This document shows positions 1 to 7,558 of a stretch of DNA of 64,000 nt, piece after piece. The translations under genes were made by a program, and so were the position numbers. Below the pieces are notes generated by a model. That model had not been told where the DNA came from, made no database searches, and was given only the letters and a program-made list of their open reading frames with translations. Origin of the DNA: Halopelagius fulvigenes (GTDB lineage Archaea > Halobacteriota > Halobacteria > Halobacteriales > Haloferacaceae); contig NZ_JBHSXH010000015.1 in NCBI RefSeq assembly GCF_042662625.1, positions 1,178,001-1,242,000 on the forward strand, given 5' to 3'. Position 1 is the stretch's first letter. Each line of letters starts with the position of its first letter.

Positions 1-2
1 GG

Positions 3-38
3 AGCGAGGTGACCGTCGTCGTCCGTCCCGTCGCGTAG
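3..38 (+). CDS. possible C-terminal tail of an upstream gene (partial)
   Basis: One frame is open from the window edge for 11 codons and ends in TAG at 36-38. Its third codon positions are nearly all G or C, as in the other genes here, so it may be the last residues of a gene lying mostly outside the window. Nothing about function can be read from it. A minus-strand GTG start near 49 is an alternative. Confidence 0.25.
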   Translation, partial: SEVTVVVRPVA

Positions 39-198
39 ACCGCCCGCACCCGGTCGAGAACGGCGCGGCGGCGCGTCCGGAAACCCGGTACTGGTACGAA
101 GTAGAGAGTGTAATTATTAGACGATATACGTGAAATATTCTAAATTATTCGTGTCTTCGGCCCGCACTCTTTTCGATTATCGAACCAAATTCACGCCT

Positions 199-441
199 AT
201 GGCAAACTCAACCGAATCCAAGCAAACGATGGACCGACAGGAGTTCGCAGACTACCTCCGAGAACTGGCGGACCAGTTCGACGGCGATTCGGACGCGAAC
301 ATCCTCGTCGGGAACAAGCGCGTGAACCTGAGCCCGACGCGGAAGGTGGAGACCGAGGTCGAAGTCGTCGAGCGGTCGTCCGTACTCCGCGGCGACAAAG
401 AGTCGATAGACCTGACGGCCCACTGGAAACGGGACAAATAG
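199..441 (+). CDS. amphi-Trp domain-containing protein
   Basis: An 80-residue acidic protein that resembles the haloarchaeal amphi-Trp family, a small domain of unknown function with an amphipathic C-terminal segment ending in an aromatic pattern (here LTAHWKRDK). The ATG at 199 is preferred over the GTG at 130 because 100-160 is AT-rich promoter-like DNA and the family starts close to the MDRQEFADYLREL segment. Its stop codon directly abuts the ATG of the next gene (442), so the two are probably co-transcribed. No catalytic residues can be named. Confidence 0.7.
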   Translation: MANSTESKQTMDRQEFADYLRELADQFDGDSDANILVGNKRVNLSPTRKVETEVEVVERSSVLRGDKESIDLTAHWKRDK

Positions 442-810
442 ATGGTCCAAAGCATCGTCGCTTCGGCGCTCATCTGGTTCGTCGGGCTACTCGTCGGCGC
501 GGTCGGCATCGCCGCCGGCGCAAAACTGCTGGTGGACCGCGACACCGGGTTCCGTCGTGCGATACTCACCGCACTCGTCGGCGCGACCGTGTGGGCGTTG
601 GTGAGTTACTTCCTCGGCGGCATCCCCCTCGTCGGGCCGATACTGATGCTGATCATCTGGGTCGGCGTCATCAACTGGATATACCCCGGTGGTTGGGGAA
701 TAGCCGCGGGTATCGGCCTCATCGCGTGGTTGGTCGCCGTGGGCATCCTCTTCGCCCTCGGAACTCTCGGTATCGTCACGCCCGACGCGTTGGGCATCCC
801 CGGCATCTGA
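442..810 (+). CDS. small integral membrane protein, unknown function
   Basis: A 122-residue protein made almost wholly of hydrophobic segments, about four membrane spans: roughly residues 5-28, 40-60, 62-80 and 87-112. It starts on the nucleotide after the stop of the amphi-Trp gene, which indicates a two-gene transcript. Short charged loops such as VDRDTGFRR separate the spans. I do not recognise a family with an assigned role. Co-expression with a small soluble protein is the only functional hint. Confidence 0.7.
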   Translation: MVQSIVASALIWFVGLLVGAVGIAAGAKLLVDRDTGFRRAILTALVGATVWALVSYFLGGIPLVGPILMLIIWVGVINWIYPGGWGIAAGIGLIAWLVAVGILFALGTLGIVTPDALGIPGI

Positions 811-854
811 GCCGGTCGAACCGCCGAGACGAACGCCGACGCCGCACCGCCCTT

Positions 855-1415
855 TTACCCGTCGTCTAACTGATCCGACAGTCCCCACTCCTCGGCGCGC
901 GCGGCCGCCTCCTCGCGCGCCTCCTCGCGGATGGCCTCGATTCGGTCGGCGTCCGCGAGGAACGCCTCGACGGCGCTCGGATCCCGTTCGGCTTCGAGTC
1001 TCTCGTCGGGCGTCGCCTCGCGGGTTCGTTCCGCGAGAGTCGGGTCGGCGGCGAGTCTGTCCGCGGGTTCCGTCGGCGGCACGCGAAGTTCGTCGGTTCG
1101 GTGCGCCGCCTCCAACGCCGACGCCGGGAGTTCGTACACCTCGACGCGGTAGGGCCCCGCGGCGGCGAAGTCCGCGAGGACGTCGCTCCCGCCCCGGTCC
1201 GTCGAGGGGTCGTACGCCACCACGGGAACCCCATCTTCGAAGGTGAGGACGGCGCGGCCGCCGTCGCCCAACAGGAGGGCGTCCTGCGGTTCGACGACGG
1301 CGTAGCCTGTCAACTCGCCGTCGAGGGCGGCCGAGAGCGTGACGCCCGCGTCGGCGACGACGCGCGAGCGAATCAGGTCGCCTTCGGGTATCCGCACGTC
1401 TGCGGGCACGGTCAC
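855..1415 (-). CDS. conserved haloarchaeal protein coupled to a MinD-like ATPase
   Basis: A 186-residue acidic soluble protein. The first ~95 residues look like a compact beta-rich domain (VRIPEGDLIRSRVVADAG...). The second half is charged and helical, with runs of Glu, Ala and Arg near the C terminus (IREEAREEAAARAEEWG), probably a coiled coil. The GTG start overlaps the stop of the upstream ATPase gene by four bases (GTGA), so the two are translationally coupled. It may act as a partner of that ATPase. This is inferred from context alone. Confidence 0.65.
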   Translation of the reverse strand: MTVPADVRIPEGDLIRSRVVADAGVTLSAALDGELTGYAVVEPQDALLLGDGGRAVLTFEDGVPVVAYDPSTDRGGSDVLADFAAAGPYRVEVYELPASALEAAHRTDELRVPPTEPADRLAADPTLAERTREATPDERLEAERDPSAVEAFLADADRIEAIREEAREEAAARAEEWGLSDQLDDG

Positions 1416-2188
1416 ACCCTGTCGGGGACGACTGCGCTCCGGAACCGTTCGGCGACGCCCGCCGCGTCGCCGTCCGAGCGAACTTCGAGCGACGCCGCCG
1501 CCTCGCGGAACGCGTCCGCCGCCGGGTCTTTCGGGGCGTGCGCCAGCAGGGGTTTCCCCTCGCGGCGGGCCGCCCGCACCGCGTCGCTCTCGGGGACGGC
1601 GGCCAGCGTCGTCCCCCCGAAGTACTGCGCCGCTTGCTCGGCCACGCGTTCGACGTCCTCGTCCGGGCGGACGCGGTTGAACAGGACGCCCGCCGTCTCC
1701 GTGCCGTAGGAGCGAGCGTACTCCTGCACCTTCAGACCGTCCGAGAGCGACGGAATCGTCGGTTGGAGGACGACCACCACCCGGTCCGCGAGGACGACGG
1801 GGAGGACGGCGCTCTTCGACCCGAGGGCCGCCGGCGAGTCCAACAGGAGAACGTCCGTGTCGGCGGCCAACTCCGCGACCACGTCGCGGAGGCGCGCGGG
1901 GTCGGCCGCCTCGAACGCGTCGAGGCTGGTCCCGCAGGGGACGACCGAGAGTCCGAACCGGTCGTAGACGGCGTCTTCGACGGCCGCGCCCCTGCCCTCC
2001 ACGAGCAGGTCGTGGAGGGTCACGTCGGCGTCGTCCAAGCCGGTGTGAAACAGCATGTTCGCCATCCCCGTGTCGGCGTCGATGACCGTCACGTCGTACC
2101 GGTCGGCGAGCGCCATCCCGAGCGCGAGCGTACTCGTCGTCTTCCCCGTTCCTCCCTTGCCGCTTGCGACGGCGAACGCCTCGACCAT
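1412..2188 (-). CDS. MinD/ParA-family P-loop ATPase
   Basis: A 258-residue SIMIBI-class ATPase. The deviant Walker A motif GKGGTGKTT lies at about residues 10-18, with the signature lysine of ParA/MinD proteins. A switch-I aspartate follows in VIDADTGMANMLFH (about 36-49), and Walker B is VLLLDSPAALG near 114-124. Family members bind ATP, dimerise and position cargo or regulate at the membrane or nucleoid. Haloarchaea have several paralogues, and this sequence does not say which process this one serves. The gene is the first of a two-gene unit with the coupled downstream protein. Confidence 0.85.
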   Translation of the reverse strand: MVEAFAVASGKGGTGKTTSTLALGMALADRYDVTVIDADTGMANMLFHTGLDDADVTLHDLLVEGRGAAVEDAVYDRFGLSVVPCGTSLDAFEAADPARLRDVVAELAADTDVLLLDSPAALGSKSAVLPVVLADRVVVVLQPTIPSLSDGLKVQEYARSYGTETAGVLFNRVRPDEDVERVAEQAAQYFGGTTLAAVPESDAVRAARREGKPLLAHAPKDPAADAFREAAASLEVRSDGDAAGVAERFRSAVVPDRV

Positions 2189-2287
2189 ACGCCCGCCACG
2201 CGACCCCCCGTCAAAAGTGTTGAAACTCGACTGCCGACAGTGATTCTGTGGCGAACGACTACTTCACCCCCGGGCGTACGGAGGGGT

Positions 2288-2593
2288 ATGTCTACCGAGA
2301 CAGACACCGCCGACGCCGACGAGACGGACGCAGAGACCGAGACGGAAGCGGAGACGGAGGGCGACGAGGAGACGACGAAGCCGGACGAGACGACGGTTCG
2401 GACCACCGCGGACGCCCAGAAGGACGCGGACGTGACGAGCGATGCGGACGAGGAGACCGAATCGGACGCGGACGACTCGGAGGGCGGCGGCGGGAAGGGT
2501 AAGCTCGTCGTCGGCGTCCTCCTCGTCGCCCTCGTTCTCGCGCTCCTCTGGCGGCGGCGGAGCGACGGAAACCACCTCACCCCGCCGTTCTGA
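2288..2593 (+). CDS. acidic Thr/Asp/Glu-rich protein with a C-terminal membrane anchor
   Basis: A 101-residue protein: about 70 residues of low-complexity Thr/Asp/Glu, then a Gly-rich hinge (SEGGGGKGK), one strongly hydrophobic segment (LVVGVLLVALVLALLW) and an Arg-rich tail. The topology suggests a tail-anchored protein with its acidic domain in the cytoplasm, or a surface-anchored one. The ATG at 2288 is used because earlier in-frame codons read through antisense minD sequence. Low-complexity composition prevents family assignment. Confidence 0.55.
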   Translation: MSTETDTADADETDAETETEAETEGDEETTKPDETTVRTTADAQKDADVTSDADEETESDADDSEGGGGKGKLVVGVLLVALVLALLWRRRSDGNHLTPPF

Positions 2594-2652
2594 GCGAAGA
2601 GGTTAGCGAATCGCCAATAAACCTTTCCCCGACTCTCTTCTGACAGAGACGT

Positions 2653-4224
2653 ATGTCAACAGCCGGCAGCCGTGGCGGTCCGACCGTTCGCGTCACGGTG
2701 GGCTCGCACGGCCCTCATGACGAACAGGAGGAGGGACGCCGCGTCTCCGCGGCGACGGCAGTCCTCGACGGGGCGAGAGACGCCGCGTCGGACGTCGACG
2801 TCGTGGAGACGGGGCCGACCGGCGCCGACCGGTGGGAACCACTCGTTCTCTGTACGCTCGACGGCCGGACCGCGTACCACGCGAACTGCGACGGCGCGCG
2901 GGCGAAGCGACTCGTCGAGGCGGTCGAATCGGGGAGCCTCCCGACCGACGGCGCGGCGGCCGTCGTCGAACACGGCGACTCGCCCGAGTCGCTTCCGACG
3001 CCCGAGGACGGACCGCTCTCGGTCGGCCGCCGCCGCGTCCTCGCGCGGTGCGGGTGGGCCACCGCGGACGACGCGCCCGAACCGGTGCCCGTGACCGACG
3101 CCGAGAGCGTCCACGAACGCGTCGCCGAGGTGGGCCTCCTCGGACGCGGACGGGGCGACGCCCACCGAGACGAGTCCGTCGCCGACGCGTGGGAGACCGC
3201 TCGCGAGGAGGAGGGCGACCCGGTGGTCGTCGTCAACGCGAACGACCGCGACCCGCGGAACCAGGCCGACCCCCTCCTGTTGGAGTCCGACCCCGCGAGC
3301 GTCGTCGAGGCGGCGGCGCTCGCCGCCGACGCCGTCGGCGCGACGGACGTGGTGGTGTACACCACCGCCGACGAGTTCCTCCGCCGCCGGGTGCGCGAGG
3401 CCGTGGACGCGCTCGTAGACGAGGGCCGACTCGAATCGCGGCCGCAGGTCGTCGCCGGTCCGGACCGCTACATCGCCGGCGAACCGACGATAGCGCTGGA
3501 GGCGTTGGAGGGGTCGGACCGAATCGAGGCGCGACTCACGCCGCCCTCGCCCGCGGTCCACGGCCTCTACGGGCGGCCGACGCTGGTCCACACGCCCCGA
3601 ACGTTCGCGCAGGTCCGCCTCGCGCTCTCGAACCCCGAGGCGTTCGACCCGGACGACGCCGACCCGGGAACCCGACTGGTGAGCGTCACGGGCGACGTGG
3701 ACTCGCCCGCGACGGTCGAACTCCCGACCGGCGGGTCGATGTCCGTCGTCCGCGACGCCGTCGGGTTCGAGGGGTCGCCGAAGATGGCCGTCGTCGGCGG
3801 GCAGTTCGGCGGCTTCACCACGCACCTCGACCACACGGTGTCGTCGCCCGCCCTCAACGCCGCGAACCTCGGCACCGAGGGCGTCGTCGAACTGTTCGAC
3901 GAGGACAAGTGTCCGGTCGCGACGGCCGGGAAGCGCGCCCGGTTCGCGCAGGACGAGAACTGCGGGCGGTGCGCCCCCTGCCGCGAGGGGACGAAGCAGT
4001 TGGTGAACCTGCTCCGGGAGGTGTACGACGGCGACTACGACGACGATATGATTCGAGAACTTGCACGTACGATGCGAGCGACGAGCACCTGCGGCTTCGG
4101 CCGGAACGCCGGCCGAACCGTCGATACCGCCGTGAACGCCTTCGAGACGGAGTTCCGCGTCCACGCCGACGGTCGGTGTCCCGCCGGCGAGTGTAACGTC
4201 GCGAGTAGGGAGGCGAACAGATGA
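2653..4224 (+). CDS. NuoF-like iron-sulfur subunit of formate dehydrogenase (beta subunit)
   Basis: A 523-residue protein with the fold order of NuoF/HydB: an N-terminal thioredoxin-like region (about 10-95), a Rossmann-like FMN/NADH domain (about 150-300), an SLBB segment (about 340-410) and a C-terminal 4Fe-4S helical domain. The cluster ligands are clear: CGRCAPC at 437-443 and a fourth Cys at 480 (STCGFG). The glycine-rich FMN loop (canonical GRGGAGFPTG) reads GRGRGDAHRDES, and the NADESEPG motif reads NANDRDPR, so the flavin/NAD site looks degenerate. The gene overlaps the molybdenum subunit by four bases (ATGA). It probably passes electrons from the alpha subunit to a carrier that may not be NAD. 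Confidence 0.8.
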   Translation: MSTAGSRGGPTVRVTVGSHGPHDEQEEGRRVSAATAVLDGARDAASDVDVVETGPTGADRWEPLVLCTLDGRTAYHANCDGARAKRLVEAVESGSLPTDGAAAVVEHGDSPESLPTPEDGPLSVGRRRVLARCGWATADDAPEPVPVTDAESVHERVAEVGLLGRGRGDAHRDESVADAWETAREEEGDPVVVVNANDRDPRNQADPLLLESDPASVVEAAALAADAVGATDVVVYTTADEFLRRRVREAVDALVDEGRLESRPQVVAGPDRYIAGEPTIALEALEGSDRIEARLTPPSPAVHGLYGRPTLVHTPRTFAQVRLALSNPEAFDPDDADPGTRLVSVTGDVDSPATVELPTGGSMSVVRDAVGFEGSPKMAVVGGQFGGFTTHLDHTVSSPALNAANLGTEGVVELFDEDKCPVATAGKRARFAQDENCGRCAPCREGTKQLVNLLREVYDGDYDDDMIRELARTMRATSTCGFGRNAGRTVDTAVNAFETEFRVHADGRCPAGECNVASREANR

Positions 4225-7200
4225 GCTCCGACGACCTCTCGCCCGTCGACACGGCGGACTCGGAGCCGCTTCCGGGCGTCCCGGACGTCGAGGACCCGCA
4301 ACCCTCCACGCCGCTGACGGAGGACTTCGTGACGGGCACCGCCAACGACCCGGAGGTCGGCTCTCGAACCGAGGGGATGGCCCAGATCACCGTGGACGGC
4401 AAGAGCATCTCCCTCCCGCCGGGGTCGACCATCAAGGACGGCCTCGACGCCGTCGACACCGAGGGGAACGTCCCGGCCCTCTGCGCCTACGACAGGGACA
4501 GCGAACAGGGGGACAACGTCGGTCCGCGGAGCGAGTGCCGGACGTGCGTGGTCGAGACGGAGGAACACGGCATCGTGCCCTCCTGCAGTTACCCCGTCGA
4601 GGACGGCATGACCGTCCGCACCGACGACGAGGACGCCGCGAACATGCGCGACGTGAACCTCGATCTGACCCTCTCGAACCACAACCTCCGGTGTACGACG
4701 TGCGGACAGAACGGGCGCTGCGAACTGCAGGACGCCTCCATCGAGAACGGCGTCCACGAACCGCGCTACGGCGTCTTCGAGGACAGAGACGAGTACGTTC
4801 CGCTCGACGACTCCTCCTCTGTCATCCAGATAGACCGCAACAAGTGCATCTTCTGTAACCGGTGCGTCGAAGCCTGCAACGACGTGCAGGTGGAGGGCGT
4901 CCTCCGCATGAAGGGCGACACCGGTCAAGACCTGCACATCGACTTCCAGAACGGCGCGGACAAGTTCGACGACTCCACCTGCGTCTCCTGCGGCCACTGC
5001 GCCACCGTCTGTCCGACCGGGTCGCTGGTCGAGAAGGGACTCGTGGACGCGGCCACCCTCCCCATCCCGGGGTTCTCGCAGAAGAACTCCATCGGCAAGG
5101 TGATAGAGCACGTCCCGGTCGAGACGGCGGAGACGTCCGACAGTCCGAACCGCGACATCTACGGCGGGGACGGCCCGACGGCCGCGGCCGGCGCGGCCGA
5201 GTCGGACGACCTCTCCGGCGTCGCGCGCTACATGGAGAAGGCGAAGCGACAGGCGCGCGAGAACGGGAGGCGCGTCGGGAAGACGATGATGCAGCGGATA
5301 GAACACGTCGCGGAGGACGTCACCTCCGAGTCGATTCCCGCGGGGTGGCTGTTCGGCCTGGCGACGACTATCGGCGACGCCCGCCTCTCGCGGGTCAACA
5401 AGGCCGAGACCACCTGCAACTACTGCGCCGTCGGCTGTCGGTTCGAGTTGTACGGCAAGGACGGCGAGATACTCGGCGTCCGCCCCACCGAGGACGACAG
5501 TTCGGCCCCCGCCAACGACTTCTCGACGTGCGTGAAGGGGAAGTTCGGCTACGACTTCGCCGACAGCGACGACAGACTCGACACGCCCCTCATCAGGGAG
5601 GACGGCGAGTTCCGCGAGGCGACGTGGGAGGAGGCGCTAGACGAGATATACGAGAACCTCACCGCGGTTCGAGAGGAGTACGGCACCGACTCCATCGCCG
5701 TCACCTCCTCCTCGAAGGCGACGAACGAGGAGAACTTCCTGAACCAGAAGTTCGCCCGGCAGGTGTTGCAGACGCCGCACGTGGACAACTGCGCTCGCCT
5801 CTGTCACTCCTCGACGGTCGCCGGCTTACAACAGACCGTCGGCTACGGCGCGATGGCGACGCGGATCAACGAGGACGTCGGCGAGACGGACTGCTACCTC
5901 ATCACGGGGTCGAACACCACCGAGAGCCATCCCGTCCTCGCCACGCGCATCAAGCAGAACGCCCGCGACGGCGCGGACCTGTTCGTCTTCGACCCGCGGC
6001 GGGTCGGACTCGCCGAACACGCCACGCAGTACACCCGGACGCGCCCCGGGAGCGACATCGCGTGGATAAACGGGATGATAAACCACATCATCTCCGAGGA
6101 CCTCCACGACGAGGAGTTCATCGAGAACCGGACGAAGCGCTTCGAGGAACTGAAAGAGAAGGTCGAACCGTTCACGCCCGAACGGGTCGAGGAACTGTCG
6201 AGCGTCCCGCCGGAGGAGTTGAAGGAGGCGGCCGAGACGATAGCGACGGCCGACACCTGCATCTTCGGGTGGGCGATGGGGATGACCCAACACGCCCACG
6301 GGACGCGCAACGTGCTGGCGATGACGAACCTCGCCCTCGTGACGGGGAACATGGGGAAACCCGGCGCGGGACTGTCGCCGTTCCGCGGACAGAACAACGT
6401 GCAGGGCGGCGGCGGCGACATGGGCCCCGCCCCTCACACGCTTCCGGGCTACCAGGACCTCCAAGACGACAAGGTGCTCGACAAGTTCGAGGACGCGTGG
6501 GGCGTCCGCCCGCCGGACAGGGTGGGCCTCCGCCTCCCCGAACAGTACGAGGCGATGATGGACGGGGAACTCCACGGGATGTACATCATGGGCGAGAACC
6601 CCGCGCTCTCGGAACCGAACACCACCGAGGCCCAACAGGCGGTCCAGAAGTTGGACTTCCTCGCAGTGCAGGACATCTTCCTCACCGAGACCGCCCAGTA
6701 CGCCGACGTGGTTCTGCCCGCCGCCTCCGCCGCCGAGAAGTCGGGGACGTTCACGAACACCGAGCGCCGCATCCAGCGGGTTCGCCCCGCCATCGACCCG
6801 CCGGGGGAGGCGAAGTCCGACTTCGAGATACTCATCGACCTCGCCGACCGGTTCGGCTACGAGTGGGACTACGACGACCCCTCCGACGTGATGGAGGAGA
6901 TATCCTCGCTCGTCCCCATCTACGGCGGCGTCGACTACGGCCGCCTCGCGGAGGAGGACGGCAGCCTCCAGTGGCCCGTCTGGGACGAGGAGCACGCCGG
7001 GACGCCGTACCTCTACGAGAAGGAGTTCAACTTCGAGGACGGACGCGCGCGGTTCGTCCCCGCCGACTACGCCGGGCCGAAGGAGATGCCGGACGAGGAG
7101 TACCCGCTGATGCTCACGACGGGGCGCGTCCTCTACCACTGGCACACGGGGACGATGACGCGGCGCGTCGAGGCGTTGATGCACAGCGTCCCGGAGAGCT

Positions 7201-7556
7201 TCGTCACCATCCACCCGGACATGGCCGAGACGCTGGGCGTCTCGGACGGCGAGTACGTCCGCGTCTCCTCGCGACGCGGGAGCATCGTCGTCCGCGCGGA
7301 CGTGGAGGAGACGTCCGACGAGGGCGTCGTCTTCATCCCGATGCACTTCGCCCGCGGCGCGGTCAACGAACTCACGGCGCACGAGACCGACCCCACCTCG
7401 CACATCCCCGAGTACAAGGTGTCGAGCGTGAAGATCGAACCGCTCGGCCCGGAGCCCGACGAGGAACCGTTCACCGTCGAGATGCCGGGCGACGCCACCG
7501 CGGGCCGCGAAGAGCAGGGAGACCCGCCGGCCGGCGAGTCCGGCGCGGACGACTGA
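4221..7556 (+). CDS. fdhA: molybdopterin-dependent formate dehydrogenase, alpha subunit
   Basis: A 1111-residue oxidoreductase, probably oxidising formate to CO2. Order: an unusual ~52-residue leader; a 2Fe-2S domain (Cys 88, 106, 109, 122); a NuoG-type His-Cys 4Fe-4S motif (H154, C158, C161, C167); two ferredoxin clusters (C209/212/215/219 and C254/257/260/264); a ~110-residue linker; then the molybdopterin domain with a 4Fe-4S site (C399, C402, C406, C437). The motif NCARLCHSS places a cysteine at 528 where selenocysteine or cysteine binds molybdenum in formate dehydrogenases, followed by the conserved His529. The C-terminal dinucleotide-binding domain ends near 1085. No Tat signal is visible, so the enzyme is cytoplasmic. 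It overlaps the beta subunit gene by 4 nt. Confidence 0.88.
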   Translation: MSSDDLSPVDTADSEPLPGVPDVEDPQPSTPLTEDFVTGTANDPEVGSRTEGMAQITVDGKSISLPPGSTIKDGLDAVDTEGNVPALCAYDRDSEQGDNVGPRSECRTCVVETEEHGIVPSCSYPVEDGMTVRTDDEDAANMRDVNLDLTLSNHNLRCTTCGQNGRCELQDASIENGVHEPRYGVFEDRDEYVPLDDSSSVIQIDRNKCIFCNRCVEACNDVQVEGVLRMKGDTGQDLHIDFQNGADKFDDSTCVSCGHCATVCPTGSLVEKGLVDAATLPIPGFSQKNSIGKVIEHVPVETAETSDSPNRDIYGGDGPTAAAGAAESDDLSGVARYMEKAKRQARENGRRVGKTMMQRIEHVAEDVTSESIPAGWLFGLATTIGDARLSRVNKAETTCNYCAVGCRFELYGKDGEILGVRPTEDDSSAPANDFSTCVKGKFGYDFADSDDRLDTPLIREDGEFREATWEEALDEIYENLTAVREEYGTDSIAVTSSSKATNEENFLNQKFARQVLQTPHVDNCARLCHSSTVAGLQQTVGYGAMATRINEDVGETDCYLITGSNTTESHPVLATRIKQNARDGADLFVFDPRRVGLAEHATQYTRTRPGSDIAWINGMINHIISEDLHDEEFIENRTKRFEELKEKVEPFTPERVEELSSVPPEELKEAAETIATADTCIFGWAMGMTQHAHGTRNVLAMTNLALVTGNMGKPGAGLSPFRGQNNVQGGGGDMGPAPHTLPGYQDLQDDKVLDKFEDAWGVRPPDRVGLRLPEQYEAMMDGELHGMYIMGENPALSEPNTTEAQQAVQKLDFLAVQDIFLTETAQYADVVLPAASAAEKSGTFTNTERRIQRVRPAIDPPGEAKSDFEILIDLADRFGYEWDYDDPSDVMEEISSLVPIYGGVDYGRLAEEDGSLQWPVWDEEHAGTPYLYEKEFNFEDGRARFVPADYAGPKEMPDEEYPLMLTTGRVLYHWHTGTMTRRVEALMHSVPESFVTIHPDMAETLGVSDGEYVRVSSRRGSIVVRADVEETSDEGVVFIPMHFARGAVNELTAHETDPTSHIPEYKVSSVKIEPLGPEPDEEPFTVEMPGDATAGREEQGDPPAGESGADD

Positions 7557-7558
7557 CC

